Positions 25,804 to 35,364 of a DNA stretch of 64,000 nt are shown piece after piece (the first letter of the stretch is position 1; each line of letters begins with the position of its first letter). The notes beneath the pieces are model-generated. The model saw only the letters and a list, made by a program, of their open reading frames with translations, did not search any database and was not told the origin of the DNA. A program made the translations under genes and the position numbers. This DNA is from Cognatishimia activa (GTDB lineage Bacteria > Pseudomonadota > Alphaproteobacteria > Rhodobacterales > Rhodobacteraceae): contig NZ_CP060010.1 in the NCBI RefSeq assembly GCF_017798205.1, positions 2,108,001 to 2,172,000 on the forward strand, written 5' to 3'.

Positions 25804-27975
25804 CTAACGCCCGCGTCGCCTCACATTGCCGCCACGCTGACCAGGGCGGCCCGCGGTTGATCGGCCTTTGGTCGCCGTATCCGCCGCAGCATCAATCGCG
25901 GATTGCCGTGCAAGAGGGTCGTCCGCGACTGCCAGATCCACCGCCTCAAGCCGCTTTACTTCGTCGCGAAGACGTGCGGCTTCCTCGAACTCAAGGTTCT
26001 CGGCAGCTTTGCGCATCTCTTCCCTCAGGCCCTGCAGATGGGCTTCAAGGTTTGCGCCATGCATTGGTTTGTCGATGGTGGCTGTCACGCGGTTCATGTC
26101 GGTGTCGCCCTGATAGAGCCCCGCCAGAACATCTTCGACGTTCTTTTTAACGGTTGCAGGCGTGATGCCGTGCTCTTCGTTATAGGCGATCTGCTTTTCG
26201 CGACGGCGCTCGGTTTCCTTCAGCGCACGCTCCATCGAGCCGGTAATGCGGTCGGCATACATGATGACACGCCCGTCAGCATTCCTCGCGGCGCGGCCGA
26301 TGGTCTGGATCAGAGACGTTTCAGAGCGCAGGAAACCCTCTTTGTCTGCGTCCAGAATGGCGACCAGCCCACATTCGGGAATGTCCAAGCCCTCGCGCAG
26401 AAGGTTGATCCCGATTAAGACGTCAAAGGCCCCAAGACGCAGGTCGCGCAGGATCTCGATCCGCTCGAGCGTATCGATGTCGCTGTGCATGTAGCGCACT
26501 TTGATGCCCTGTTCATGCAGGTATTCGGTGAGGTCCTCGGCCATGCGCTTGGTGAGCGTCGTCACTAATGTGCGGAACCCGTTGGCGGTGACTTTGCGCA
26601 CTTCGTCTAGCAAATCATCGACCTGCATCTCGACAGGGCGGATTTCGACCTCTGGATCCAACAGACCCGTCGGGCGGATCACCTGTTCAGTAAAGACGCC
26701 GCCGGATTGCTCCAGCTCCCAATTGGCGGGGGTGGCCGAGACAAACACCGACTGCGGGCGCATCGCGTCCCATTCCTCGAACTTCAGAGGGCGGTTGTCC
26801 ATACACGAGGGCAGGCGGAACCCATGCTCGGCCAGCGTGAACTTGCGCCGATGGTCCCCGCGATACATGCCGCCGATCTGAGGCACAGAGACGTGGCTTT
26901 CATCAGCAAAGACAATCGCGTTGTCGGGGATGAACTCAAACAGGGTGGGGGGCGGCTCACCCGGCGCACGGCCCGTCAGATAGCGTGAATAGTTCTCGAT
27001 CCCGTTGCAAAAGCCCTGCGCCTCAAGCATCTCGAGGTCAAAGTTGGTGCGCTGCTCCAGACGCTGCGCTTCCAGAAGTTTGCCGTCATCCACCAATTGG
27101 TCGAGCCGGATCTTGAGCTCTTTTTTGATGTTCAGAATAGCCTGGTTCAGCGTCGGCTTTGGCGTCACATAGTGAGAATTTGCATAGACCCGGATTTTTT
27201 CAAAAGTGTCCGTCTTTTCACCCGTCAGCGGGTCAAATTCCGTGATCCCCTCCAGTTCCTCACCAAAGAAAGACAAGCGCCAGGCGCGGTCTTCGAGGTG
27301 GGCAGGGAAGATTTCCAGACTGTCACCACGCACGCGGAAAGATCCGCGCTGGAACGCCTGATCATTACGCCGGTACTGTTGCGCCACCAGATCCGCCATG
27401 ACCTGTCGCTGATCATAGTCTTGACCCACGACCAGATCCTGCGTCATCGCGGAATAGGTCTCCACTGAACCAATACCGTAGATACAGCTGACCGAGGCCA
27501 CGATGATCACATCATCCCGCTCCAGCAAAGCGCGGGTCGCAGAGTGACGCATCCGGTCGATCTGTTCGTTAATCTGGCTTTCTTTTTCGATATAAGTGTC
27601 AGACCGGGGAACATAGGCTTCTGGCTGATAGTAGTCGTAGAACGACACGAAATATTCGACCGAGTTCTCGGGAAAGAAGCCTTTGAATTCGCCATAAAGC
27701 TGGGCCGCAAGCGTTTTGTTCGGCGCCAGAATAATCGCGGGGCGCTGCGTTTCCTCGATGACCTTGGCCATTGTGAACGTCTTGCCGGTGCCGGTTGCGC
27801 CCAACAGGACTTGATCGCGCTCTCCGTCGAAAACACCTTGGCTCAGCTCTGCAATCGCCGTGGGTTGGTCGCCAGCAGGGTCAAATTCCGTCGCCATGAC
27901 AAAGCGTTTGCCGCCCTCGAGCTTTTCGCGCGGAGCGTTTTGGACGGGCGTGCTGTCGGAATTGGCGTAAGGCAA
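25804..27975 (-). CDS. uvrB: Excinuclease ABC subunit B
   Basis: UvrB is the damage-verifying helicase-like core of nucleotide excision repair; it partners UvrA and UvrC. The 723-residue protein has Walker A ([16 protein letters not shown]), the beta-hairpin region ([20 protein letters not shown]), DEAD-like DESHV, and the helicase motif [13 protein letters not shown]-terminal UVR motif ([20 protein letters not shown]) is followed by a basic Gly/Arg tail. The start codon is TTG at 27975, supported by AGGAG six bases upstream; the first in-frame ATG would remove 26 residues. Confidence 0.96.
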   Translation of the reverse strand: MPYANSDSTPVQNAPREKLEGGKRFVMATEFDPAGDQPTAIAELSQGVFDGERDQVLLGATGTGKTFTMAKVIEETQRPAIILAPNKTLAAQLYGEFKGFFPENSVEYFVSFYDYYQPEAYVPRSDTYIEKESQINEQIDRMRHSATRALLERDDVIIVASVSCIYGIGSVETYSAMTQDLVVGQDYDQRQVMADLVAQQYRRNDQAFQRGSFRVRGDSLEIFPAHLEDRAWRLSFFGEELEGITEFDPLTGEKTDTFEKIRVYANSHYVTPKPTLNQAILNIKKELKIRLDQLVDDGKLLEAQRLEQRTNFDLEMLEAQGFCNGIENYSRYLTGRAPGEPPPTLFEFIPDNAIVFADESHVSVPQIGGMYRGDHRRKFTLAEHGFRLPSCMDNRPLKFEEWDAMRPQSVFVSATPANWELEQSGGVFTEQVIRPTGLLDPEVEIRPVEMQVDDLLDEVRKVTANGFRTLVTTLTKRMAEDLTEYLHEQGIKVRYMHSDIDTLERIEILRDLRLGAFDVLIGINLLREGLDIPECGLVAILDADKEGFLRSETSLIQTIGRAARNADGRVIMYADRITGSMERALKETERRREKQIAYNEEHGITPATVKKNVEDVLAGLYQGDTDMNRVTATIDKPMHGANLEAHLQGLREEMRKAAENLEFEEAARLRDEVKRLEAVDLAVADDPLARQSAIDAAADTATKGRSTAGRPGQRGGNVRRRGR

Positions 27976-28009
27976 ATTGCGCTCCTATTCTTGGGCCCTA
28001 ATGTGCGAT

Positions 28010-28039
28010 CTTTAAGGTCAGGTGCAAGCCTGCTGTCAA
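28010..28039 (-). promoter_or_regulatory. Putative sigma70 promoter of uvrB
   Basis: On the minus strand TTGACA (28039-28034), an 18-base spacer and TTAAAG (28015-28010) lie 35-64 bases upstream of the TTG start. Confidence 0.5.
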
Positions 28040-28082
28040 ACTTACAACAGGTTAGCGCTAAATTCCTGTCGGTTTTTGACAG
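28033..28082. promoter_or_regulatory. Nested inverted repeat upstream of uvrB
   Basis: Three nested symmetric elements share a centre near 28057: CTGTCAAA/TTTGACAG, ACAGG/CCTGT and the perfect palindrome TTAGCGCTAA (28052-28061). The left arm overlaps the putative -35 hexamer of uvrB. It could be a regulator site or a hairpin. Confidence 0.5.
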
Positions 28083-28207
28083 TAGGGGGGCGGTTTTCTG
28101 GTGGTGACAGAATGTCGCAGTTTGGGTGAGGGGCGACTGCTAGACAAGGTGTGTTTACCCTACGTAAGGCGCGGAACCTACTGGTCTTACTTAGAAAATG
28201 TCAATCG

Positions 28208-28223
28208 TTGTACATTTGTACAA
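28208..28223. promoter_or_regulatory. Operator-like palindrome TTGTACA-N2-TGTACAA
   Basis: Perfect 7-bp arms are separated by two bases. The site is about 230 bp from uvrB and 300 bp from the complex I subunit gene, so its target is unclear. Confidence 0.35.
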
Positions 28224-28520
28224 ATGCGACGGTGGCGTTGGTAAGGAAATACCTCGCAAAAACAAAGTGATATTCCGTAAGTTTTTTTCGCATCCGTCTG
28301 TTGCACATAATTTGCAATGACACGTATATTTCTTGTGCAAGCAGCGCTTGGTTGCTGCTCGGTTCACATTTACCCCTCGCTCCCCGTGGACTGGACGGCA
28401 ACCAAGTCTAACCTTTCCCTCCAAAATTCACCGACATCGACAGGGTGCAATCTTGCGCTTTTCTCCCTTGCTCGAAAGCCAATATTTCGGGATAAAGCGC
28501 TCAGGACGAAGGAGCCCGAA

Positions 28521-28832
28521 ATGATCGCACGTATCTATCAGCCTGCCCGCAATGCCATGACTTCTGGCACTGCAAATACCAAAACATGGGTGCTGGAATT
28601 TGCGCAGGCCTCAAGCCGCGACATTGATCCATTGATGGGCTGGACCGGATCTGACGACACGCAGTCTCAGGTCAAAATGACCTTCGCGTCCAAAGAGGCC
28701 GCGCTTGACTATGCCAAAGACCACGGCATCGAGGTTCAGGTGACAGATCCCCACAAGCGCAAGCCCAACATCCGCGCGCGCGGATATGGGGAAAATTTCG
28801 CACCTGATCGCCGTGCACCTTGGACGCACTAA
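28521..28832 (+). CDS. ETC complex I subunit-like protein (NDUFS4-type conserved region)
   Basis: The 103-residue product from the ATG at 28521 (GGAG about seven bases upstream) matches the small alphaproteobacterial relative of the mitochondrial complex I 18 kDa subunit. Its features are [46 protein letters not shown] and the conserved end [16 protein letters not shown]. It is an accessory NADH:ubiquinone oxidoreductase subunit typical of alphaproteobacteria. Upstream in-frame codons back to 28317 are not family-like and are rejected. It converges on the MarR gene with a three-base gap. Confidence 0.92.
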   Translation: MIARIYQPARNAMTSGTANTKTWVLEFAQASSRDIDPLMGWTGSDDTQSQVKMTFASKEAALDYAKDHGIEVQVTDPHKRKPNIRARGYGENFAPDRRAPWTH

Positions 28833-28835
28833 GCC

Positions 28836-29297
28836 TTATTTGACGTCGTCCTTAAGGATCCGCGTCAGCGCGCGGTCCAAACCGTCGAGATCATCTCCCA
28901 AACGGGCTTCAAAGTCCTTCTGTAAGGCGATCACCATTGGGATGAGCTCAGCCATTAGCGCTTCGCCATCCTCAGTGAGTTCGATATGAACAAGGCGACG
29001 GTCCATTGTGTCCGCGCGTTTCGTTAACAAGCCGCGGTCTTTAAGCCGGTCGGCTGCGCGGCTGACCTTGGACTTCTCCATGGTTACACGGGCTTCAATA
29101 TCCCGAACCGAGGCTTTGCCTTCTTTCATTAAATGCGCAAGCACGCGCCATTCCGGAATCGAAAGACCGAATTTCTCGCGATAGATCGCCGCGACCTCTT
29201 CGCTGTAGGCGCGCGCAGCAACAGCAAGGCGGTACGGAATGAAATCCGCGATGTCAAAATTCGTGGCGCTGATGCCCTGATTTTCCTGATCTGTCAT
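28836..29297 (-). CDS. MarR-family transcriptional regulator
   Basis: The 153-residue protein, taken from the ATG at 29297 (MTDQENQGISATNFDIADF), has a winged helix-turn-helix. The parts are SIPEWRVLAHLMKEGKASVR, DIEARVTMEKSKVSRAADRL and a wing with TKRADTMDRRLVHIELTEDG. The DxRxxxV/I wing signature is present (DRRLVHI). The effector and target are unknown. A start 25 codons upstream would give a cysteine/proline-rich lead and is rejected. Confidence 0.92.
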   Translation of the reverse strand: MTDQENQGISATNFDIADFIPYRLAVAARAYSEEVAAIYREKFGLSIPEWRVLAHLMKEGKASVRDIEARVTMEKSKVSRAADRLKDRGLLTKRADTMDRRLVHIELTEDGEALMAELIPMVIALQKDFEARLGDDLDGLDRALTRILKDDVK

Positions 29298-29506
29298 GGT
29301 TTTTCGCGGTGCCCGTGGGCATCCTCCCTCCGCAATTGGCACGGTCTTCGCACGAAACGCACAATTTTTCAAATCTAGGGCGACGTTCCAATTCGTGCCT
29401 GCGAATGACGGTTCCTCAGGGCGTTGAAACTTCGGTTAAAACTTTGGACGCCTTGGACAAGAGGTGGTTTGACAAATCGCGATCAAGCGGCGAAACACAT
29501 CTCAGC

Positions 29507-29583
29507 GGTCCCTTAGCTCAACTGGATAGAGCAGCTGACTTCTAATCAGCAGGTTCAGGGTTCGAGTCCTTGAGGGATCGCCA
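29507..29583 (+). tRNA. tRNA-Arg (TCT anticodon)
   Basis: The 77-base cloverleaf has acceptor GGTCCCT/AGGGATC (one G-T pair) and discriminator G, with CCA encoded. The anticodon stem is GCTGA/TCAGC around loop CTTCTAA, anticodon TCT, and the T-arm carries GGTTCGAGTCC. A TTGACA at 29469-29474 may be its -35 element. Confidence 0.96.
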
Positions 29584-29763
29584 GCATATCTAAAACTCTT
29601 GAACGTTTTGTCGTCGAACCCTGAAAGAATGGGTTCGGAAGCCGATCTTAGGTGCATTTCGCTGGGGCATATTTTTGGAAACCCTGAGCCGCTTATTCTA
29701 TCAGGTTTGGCGCAAGTGCATGGCTCGCGGCTCAAGGTCATTCCAATGTTGGTAGTGCTACAG

Positions 29764-30774
29764 CTACGCAGCCACAGGCAGTTCCTTCACCAAGCTGCGC
29801 GCGATCAAGCCTTCCCAGTTGCGCTCAAAGACACCCGCGACACGTTCTGACAGGCGGGCCTGCGAGTCTGGGATCTTGCTCAGATCTGCGGTCAGGCTGG
29901 CATCAATAGCCCGCGTCCAATCCGCAACGGTGTTGCGCGCGACGCGATGCGCGCCGTCTTCGAGTTGATCGCAAAGCCCATCCACAGGGGCCACCAAGGT
30001 CCGGCGACGTGCGGCGAGTGCTTCTTGCGCGACCAGCCCATAGGCCTCCCACCGAGAGGGTAGCAAGACGGCCTGCACCTCTGACATGGCGCGGACGGGG
30101 TCCGGGGCGTGGCCTTCCAATGTGATGCGCGGGTCGATCTGAGCCATGCGCTCCAATTCTTCGTGCTGACCACCGCGCCCAAAAATACGCAGACGCGCGT
30201 CAGGTTCCTGGCACTGGCTGAACGCCATGATCAGCGTATCAAACCCCTTCTGAGGTTCCAGCCGCCCGATGGCCCCAAACACGCGACAAGGGCCTGTGGG
30301 AGCCTCGAGCGCTGCGAAAGCCGAAAGGTCTACGGCCGAGCGAATGACACAAGACCGTTCCGGGGCCACAAGATCGCGAGTCACCAGCCAGCTGTATTGC
30401 GCGCGGCTGACGCCAACCACTGTGTCAAACAGAGAATAGGCCGTACGCAGCAGGGAAAAGAACCTTTCGCGTTTGGCCACATTCAGGGCTGTGAAGCTTT
30501 GAGTATAGCTGTGCTCGACATGAATCAGCGAAATGTTTGGATGTTTGGCGCGCAGGGCAATCAATCCCGCCAAGCCACGCCAGCTGACAGTCAGGTGTGA
30601 GACGATCAAATCCGCCTCAATCACCGGCACGTCGGCGGCGTTCTTGGGGATGACACGAATTTCATGATCCGCTTGATTTGCCAACCGCTGCGAGTTGCAG
30701 ATATGGGTCACGACGCGAGTTACGCCGCCTGTGGTAGTGTCGTCCAGCAGATGTACAATACGTGGTTTACTCAT
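29764..30774 (-). CDS. Glycosyltransferase family 4-type protein
   Basis: The 336-residue GT-B enzyme starts at the ATG at 30774 (MSKPRIVHLLDDTTTGGVTR), which carries the Gly-rich donor-fold entry. The C-terminal half has GAIGRLEPQKGFDTLIMAFS and the nucleotide-sugar motif SRWEAYGLVAQEALAARR (E-x7-E). It presumably adds a sugar to the lipid-linked repeat unit at the inner membrane. It overlaps the next gene of the locus by eight bases and is the last in a four-gene minus-strand run. Confidence 0.9.
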   Translation of the reverse strand: MSKPRIVHLLDDTTTGGVTRVVTHICNSQRLANQADHEIRVIPKNAADVPVIEADLIVSHLTVSWRGLAGLIALRAKHPNISLIHVEHSYTQSFTALNVAKRERFFSLLRTAYSLFDTVVGVSRAQYSWLVTRDLVAPERSCVIRSAVDLSAFAALEAPTGPCRVFGAIGRLEPQKGFDTLIMAFSQCQEPDARLRIFGRGGQHEELERMAQIDPRITLEGHAPDPVRAMSEVQAVLLPSRWEAYGLVAQEALAARRRTLVAPVDGLCDQLEDGAHRVARNTVADWTRAIDASLTADLSKIPDSQARLSERVAGVFERNWEGLIARSLVKELPVAA

Positions 30775-31807
30775 AATGATCTCCCTTAAGGATGGGGTGA
30801 AAATGGGACTGCGAACTCTGTCGCAGTGTAGGCACATTGGCCTTAACAAGCGCTTTCTGCGCGGGGGCGGAAACTTTGAAGAGCGAGGCCACCGGAGCCG
30901 CCAAAATCGTGACGCCCGACTTGATGGGTTCGGCCCAAAGCGGCTCGTAAGACTGTGACCAAGCCCGTTTCAGATAGGCGCGGGCGGTTTTGCCATCGCC
31001 ATTGCTGATGGCACGGCGCGCCAGATACCGCAGTTGGTAGGCGCGTGCCGCAGGTTCGTGGCGGGCGAAAAAAGCCGGGTGAAGGCTGCGATGCTTTGCA
31101 ATCACATTTTCCCAGGAGTCCAATTGGCGCTCGGTCTTGGCAGAGAGCCCGTCGCCCGCGACCCGATAATAGGTCAGCAGACCTCGGATGCCTTCAAAAT
31201 CCCAATCGGTCAGAAGCGCGATGCGCAGCCAGCATTCGATGTCCTCGGACTGGCGGAAGGTCTCGTCGAAATAGGAAAAGGCGGAATAGGCCTCGTGATG
31301 CACATAGGCGATGTCATCAAACACCGCGCGACGAATGACGGCGGAGGAGCCGTTCCCAATCGGGTTGCGCTTCAGAATATGAGCCGCTGTCACGCCGCGC
31401 AGCCTTGGTGACTGTTTGACCGACAAAAGACGACCCTCTGCGTCGATCATCTGAGAGCCCGCATAGCTCACGCCGACATTCGGTTTGCGATCAAGGTGGC
31501 GAATATGGCGACGCAGCTTGTCAGGGTGCCAGAGGTCGTCGGCATCGCAAAACCCGATGAACTCACCGCTGGACTCGGCAATCCCTCGATTGCGCGCGCC
31601 GGAAAGGCCTCGGTTGGCCTGTTGGATATACCAAAACCGGCGATCGTCTAGGAATTGCTCGGCGACCTGTTTGGTATTGTCGGTAGAGCCGTCATCCACA
31701 ATGATGACCTCAAAGTCCTGATAGGTTTGGTCCTGCAGCGAGGTCAGCGTGGCACCAAGGGTTGCGGCGACGTTGAAAGCAGGGACGACGATGGTTGCGC
31801 GATACAT
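30767..31807 (-). CDS. Glycosyltransferase family 2 protein
   Basis: The 346-residue GT-A enzyme has ATIVVPAFNVAATLGATL, the nucleotide-binding IIVDDGSTDNT, GLSGARNRGIAESSGEFIGF and the DXD-like FCDADDLWHPDKL. The C-terminal helical tail is of a kind shared with its neighbour and may touch the membrane. It lies 11 bases downstream of another family 2 gene and overlaps the family 4 gene, so it is part of the exopolysaccharide operon. Confidence 0.92.
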   Translation of the reverse strand: MYRATIVVPAFNVAATLGATLTSLQDQTYQDFEVIIVDDGSTDNTKQVAEQFLDDRRFWYIQQANRGLSGARNRGIAESSGEFIGFCDADDLWHPDKLRRHIRHLDRKPNVGVSYAGSQMIDAEGRLLSVKQSPRLRGVTAAHILKRNPIGNGSSAVIRRAVFDDIAYVHHEAYSAFSYFDETFRQSEDIECWLRIALLTDWDFEGIRGLLTYYRVAGDGLSAKTERQLDSWENVIAKHRSLHPAFFARHEPAARAYQLRYLARRAISNGDGKTARAYLKRAWSQSYEPLWAEPIKSGVTILAAPVASLFKVSAPAQKALVKANVPTLRQSSQSHFHPILKGDHYE

Positions 31808-31818
31808 TTTGGCCTCGA

Positions 31819-32736
31819 TTACTTAGAGAAGATTTTGCGTTGGACGGGTGCCGGCAGCAGCGGCGCGGCAAAGGCCGCAATCGCAGTGGCTGCACCGCGA
31901 CGAAGTGGAAAGAGAAAACCGCGTGGACTCTTCAGCAGGCCTTGCAGAGCCAGCCCGCGTGCCACGCCACGCCCCTGATCCAGACGCAGCGCGCGGCGGG
32001 CCAGATAGCGTAGGTAGACGGCTTCTTGCGCGGCATTGGGGGTAAATCCAAACCGTGCCGCCGTGGTAAGTGCCAAATCCCGGGAATGCGCCATCCTGCG
32101 CAGATCGGCCGACAAACCGCCTGTCGAGGTGCGATACCAGACGAGGAGGCGATCAATCGGTTGAATAGTCGCGCCCATTCCAACAATGCGGATCAGCCAT
32201 TCCAGGTCTTCGTTGTGAACGAGGCCTTCGGCAAAACCACCGCAACGTTCAAAGACTGTGCGCCGTACTGCGATATTGCTCATGGTGCAGACGGGATTTT
32301 CGCCCATCAACTCTGGGATCGAAAGTTCCGAAGTGCCGACTGTGGACGTCGTATCGATATCCCCAAATCTTTGGAAAAAGGCGATCTGGCCATAGGCTCC
32401 GTCGATGCGGCTGTCAGAGAATGCTTTGTCCAAAATGCTCAGTTTGGTTTCGACCCACAGATCGTCCGCGTCGCAAAAACACAAGATTGTCCCCCGCGCA
32501 GCCTCGACACCGCGATTGCGCGCGACGCTTGGCCCTGCATTGTCTTGGCGTATCACTTGGATCCGTGCCTCCGCCATCGCCCAACTTTGAAGGCGCTGCA
32601 CGGTGCCATCGCTGGACCCGTCATCGACACAGATCAGCTCCCAATCCCAACGGGTCTGTGCGACTACGGCGGCGATTGTCGCATCCACCGTGTCCACAGC
32701 ATTGAAACAAGGCATGATGATCGAAAACTTTGGCAT
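31819..32736 (-). CDS. Glycosyltransferase family 2 protein
   Basis: The 305-residue enzyme starts at the ATG at 32736 (MPKFSIIMPCFNAVDTVDAT). It has CVDDGSSDGTVQRL, GPSVARNRGVEAARGTILCF and FCDADDLWVETKLS, nearly the same layout as the neighbouring family 2 enzyme, so the two look like paralogues with different sugar specificities. An 85-codon upstream extension in frame overlaps the flippase and is not family-like. Only two bases separate it from the flippase stop. Confidence 0.92.
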   Translation of the reverse strand: MPKFSIIMPCFNAVDTVDATIAAVVAQTRWDWELICVDDGSSDGTVQRLQSWAMAEARIQVIRQDNAGPSVARNRGVEAARGTILCFCDADDLWVETKLSILDKAFSDSRIDGAYGQIAFFQRFGDIDTTSTVGTSELSIPELMGENPVCTMSNIAVRRTVFERCGGFAEGLVHNEDLEWLIRIVGMGATIQPIDRLLVWYRTSTGGLSADLRRMAHSRDLALTTAARFGFTPNAAQEAVYLRYLARRALRLDQGRGVARGLALQGLLKSPRGFLFPLRRGAATAIAAFAAPLLPAPVQRKIFSK

Positions 32737-32738
32737 GT

Positions 32739-33971
32739 TTAAATCTCCTGAACTGGCTTGCTGAGGGACGGCAAAAATAGGGGGGCGCTGGCCAGCAACA
32801 GGACGGCCGATGTGGTGACCAGGTAACCGGTTGCCATCGCGGTCAGCCCCATGGGTGCGGTTATGACGGCGGACAGGGTAAGCATCAGAACAAGCAGCGC
32901 ATCGACACCCAATTCGATCTCTGGCTGCCCTCTCAGGCGCAGGCGCGCGGCCGCAACGGTCCAGAGCGTTAGGGGCAGAGCACAGAGACACAGGATCGAA
33001 ACCGCGGGTACCACGTCGGCCCAGCTGTCTCCCAGCAAGAGCGGCACGTAAGTTGGAGCCAACAGCGCTTGTGCGATGATGAAAGGGGAAATGACGATCA
33101 GGCTTAGGATCCCCGATTGGCGAGCATCCACGTCCAGGCGCAGGCTTTGGCTTAGGTGGGAAAAAGCAATTTTAGCAAGTGCCGAGGCATAGGACGTGGC
33201 GATGTTCAGACCAGCATTGAAGGCCATGAAATAGAGCCCTAGCCCCTCGGCACCGAGCAAAGCTCCAACGATCAGCTTGTCAGAATGCATGCGCATCGCT
33301 TTGACCGCTTCAACACCCAGAACTGGTAGGCCATAGCGGACAAACGGGGCGATAGGCTCTGGCGTAACAGCAGCGCATTTGCGCCAGGGACGCAGGCGGC
33401 GCACCGCGATCAGCCAGATAGGCGCGGTCAACACGCGAGGCAGGATCAATACAATGGGCGAGGGCAGAACAATGGCCAATAGAATGGTCAGGACGTTCGC
33501 GCTGACAATCTGAACGCCTGCAATGGTGGCCACTTGGGGATGTCTGCCCTCGCGCACGGCCAAGGCGACCTGCACCTGTCCCCCTGGCATGAAAAGATAT
33601 TCCAAAGCGGCAACGGCCACGAGGCCCGCGATCACCGGAAATCCGCATGCAAAAAGCACGGCAGCCAGTCCGATTTGGAACGCAATCAGTGCCAGTGCCC
33701 AGCGCCAGAAAATCCAATGGGCGCGGGCGGCTGTCGCTTCCAGCTCGTCATCGCTCGCCGCGATAATTCGTTGCCCGACGCCATTTTCTGTCAGCGCCTT
33801 GATGGTTTCGCAAATCGCGAAGGCAGCAGCCGCGAGGCCAACCTGCTCGGGCGCAAGCATGCGAGCGATCACGACAACGACGAAAAGGCGAGAGATCTTG
33901 GCAACCATTTCTGAGGCGCCATAGGACATAAGTCCTTTCAAATACGCTTTATGAACCGCGGATACTTGCAC
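32739..33971 (-). CDS. Lipopolysaccharide/exopolysaccharide flippase (Wzx type)
   Basis: The 410-residue polytopic membrane protein has about 12 hydrophobic segments. The N-terminus GLMSYGASEMVAKISRLFVV and the segment RYGLPVLGVEAVKAMRMHSDKLIVGALLG fit the oligosaccharide flippase family (MOP superfamily). It should move the lipid-linked repeat unit across the inner membrane. It is the first gene of the minus-strand run of the locus and is divergent from the export lipoprotein gene, with 193 bp between them. Confidence 0.9.
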   Translation of the reverse strand: MQVSAVHKAYLKGLMSYGASEMVAKISRLFVVVVIARMLAPEQVGLAAAAFAICETIKALTENGVGQRIIAASDDELEATAARAHWIFWRWALALIAFQIGLAAVLFACGFPVIAGLVAVAALEYLFMPGGQVQVALAVREGRHPQVATIAGVQIVSANVLTILLAIVLPSPIVLILPRVLTAPIWLIAVRRLRPWRKCAAVTPEPIAPFVRYGLPVLGVEAVKAMRMHSDKLIVGALLGAEGLGLYFMAFNAGLNIATSYASALAKIAFSHLSQSLRLDVDARQSGILSLIVISPFIIAQALLAPTYVPLLLGDSWADVVPAVSILCLCALPLTLWTVAAARLRLRGQPEIELGVDALLVLMLTLSAVITAPMGLTAMATGYLVTTSAVLLLASAPLFLPSLSKPVQEI

Positions 33972-34164
33972 TTGACACCTCTTGTGATTGCCTCTTCACT
34001 TTAGAGGGAGTGCGTGCGCTAAAAGGCTCCGCAAACGGTCAATGTTTGTCACACAAGCAGCAACGCCAACCCATTGGGATAGGTGTGTTCGCCAGAGTAG
34101 TTGAAGGGTGTGTGGAGGTTTCTTCGTTAATGTTAAGAGTATGTTCACTATTGGGATTTGATCA

Positions 34165-35364
34165 GTGATTAACGGATTTAAACAGGCAGTCTCAGCGCTG
34201 ACACTCATCGCAGTAGCGGGCTGCGCCACCGTGCGCACCCCTTACAATGTAGAACCTGTCAGTAGAGGCCACGCCTATCAGGCGCAGTATCGAGAGATCA
34301 CGACGCCGCAGGACAATCGGTTCCTACGATCTGTTGAAATGAACCAAGTGCCGTGTTTGCCTTTACGGGGCGGTATCGCGGGCAAGAGCATCGCGATCGA
34401 AACGTTGCTTGGAGAGAAACTGACGCGGAACGACTTGCTGGATGTGCGCATTGGCACCGACGAAGAATTGTCCGGTAAATATGTGATTTCGCGTGACGGC
34501 ACACTGAAGGTGCCGTTTATGCCTTCAATACAAGCGCAGGGTCGCTCGGGTCCGGAAATAGAACGCGCTCTGGCCAAGGCGCTGGAGCAAACGGGTCTCT
34601 ATGACACAGCACCGCCGATCTCTGTGCGCGTGGCTGATTTTGCGTCTGTCAGCGTTGGCGTGTCGGGCGCGGTCTTTGAGCCCCATCAGGTCGAAATTGG
34701 CGGGGTAGGGGACACAATCGACACCAACCGAGCCCAAGCGCTGGGAGCCTCGACCGAGGCACGTAATCTCTCTGCTGCGCTGCGCAACGCAGGTGGCATT
34801 CGGCCCGACGCAGATATCTCTGCAGTCGAACTGCGACGTGGGGGTAAACTCTATAAAATCGACATGCGCGGCGTCTTTGAAGGGCGCAATATGGTGGATG
34901 TCATGCTTTTGACCGGAGATCAGGTCTTTGTGCCGTCGCGCCAGTGTTTTCAGGACGATCTGATGCGTCCCAGCCCGATTAGCCCACCTGGTGTGTCTTT
35001 GTTCCTCTCAAACCTGACGCAACCCGCGACGGGCAACGCGCCTTCGGCCATCGGACGCACGGTGCGAGAGATTCCCTATGGTACGCGACACATGCAAGCG
35101 GTGATCGACACGAACTGTGTGGGGGGTGCGAGAACGACCAGCGCACATCGCTCGGCGATCCTTATGTCGCGCAATCCTGTGACAGGTGTCTCTGTGGTGA
35201 TCGAGAGAGATATCGAGGACATGCTGCGGCGCGCGGATCGGGATGACTATGATCCCTACATGCTGCCCGGCGACGGGATCGCCTGTTATGACAGCACCGT
35301 CACAAACGTTGCAGAAGCTGCGCGTGTTCTTGGGATGTTGGCAGTGGGTGCGGCGCTGAACTAA
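34165..35364 (+). CDS. Outer-membrane polysaccharide export lipoprotein (Wza/OPX family)
   Basis: The 399-residue protein starts with GTG at 34165. A lipoprotein signal (ALTLIAVAGCATVRTPYN) is followed by a polysaccharide-export domain (LDVRIGTDEELSGKYVISRD, then DGTLKVPFMPSIQAQG). SLBB-like repeats follow (VSVGVSGAVFEPHQVEIGG and LRRGGKLYKIDMRGVFEGR). It would form the outer-membrane exit pore. Its stop overlaps that of the converging hybrid kinase by four bases (CTAA). The ribosome-binding site is weak. Confidence 0.9.
   Translation: MINGFKQAVSALTLIAVAGCATVRTPYNVEPVSRGHAYQAQYREITTPQDNRFLRSVEMNQVPCLPLRGGIAGKSIAIETLLGEKLTRNDLLDVRIGTDEELSGKYVISRDGTLKVPFMPSIQAQGRSGPEIERALAKALEQTGLYDTAPPISVRVADFASVSVGVSGAVFEPHQVEIGGVGDTIDTNRAQALGASTEARNLSAALRNAGGIRPDADISAVELRRGGKLYKIDMRGVFEGRNMVDVMLLTGDQVFVPSRQCFQDDLMRPSPISPPGVSLFLSNLTQPATGNAPSAIGRTVREIPYGTRHMQAVIDTNCVGGARTTSAHRSAILMSRNPVTGVSVVIERDIEDMLRRADRDDYDPYMLPGDGIACYDSTVTNVAEAARVLGMLAVGAALN

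Larger units (their letters stand above)
27976..28520. other. Long divergent intergenic region upstream of uvrB and the complex I subunit gene
   Basis: I find no convincing gene in these 545 bp. They hold a uvrB promoter candidate embedded in a nested dyad (28010-28082) and a short operator-like palindrome (28208-28223). The right half, 28224-28520, shows nothing I can name apart from the GGAG ribosome-binding site of the downstream gene at 28511. No alphaproteobacterial LexA box (GTTC-N7-GTTC) was seen near uvrB. Confidence 0.45.

Noticed and set aside
28191-28424. Two overlapping minus-strand frames of 66 and 77 codons in the uvrB intergenic region
   Set aside because: Poor start signals and protein-like features absent; treated as non-coding.
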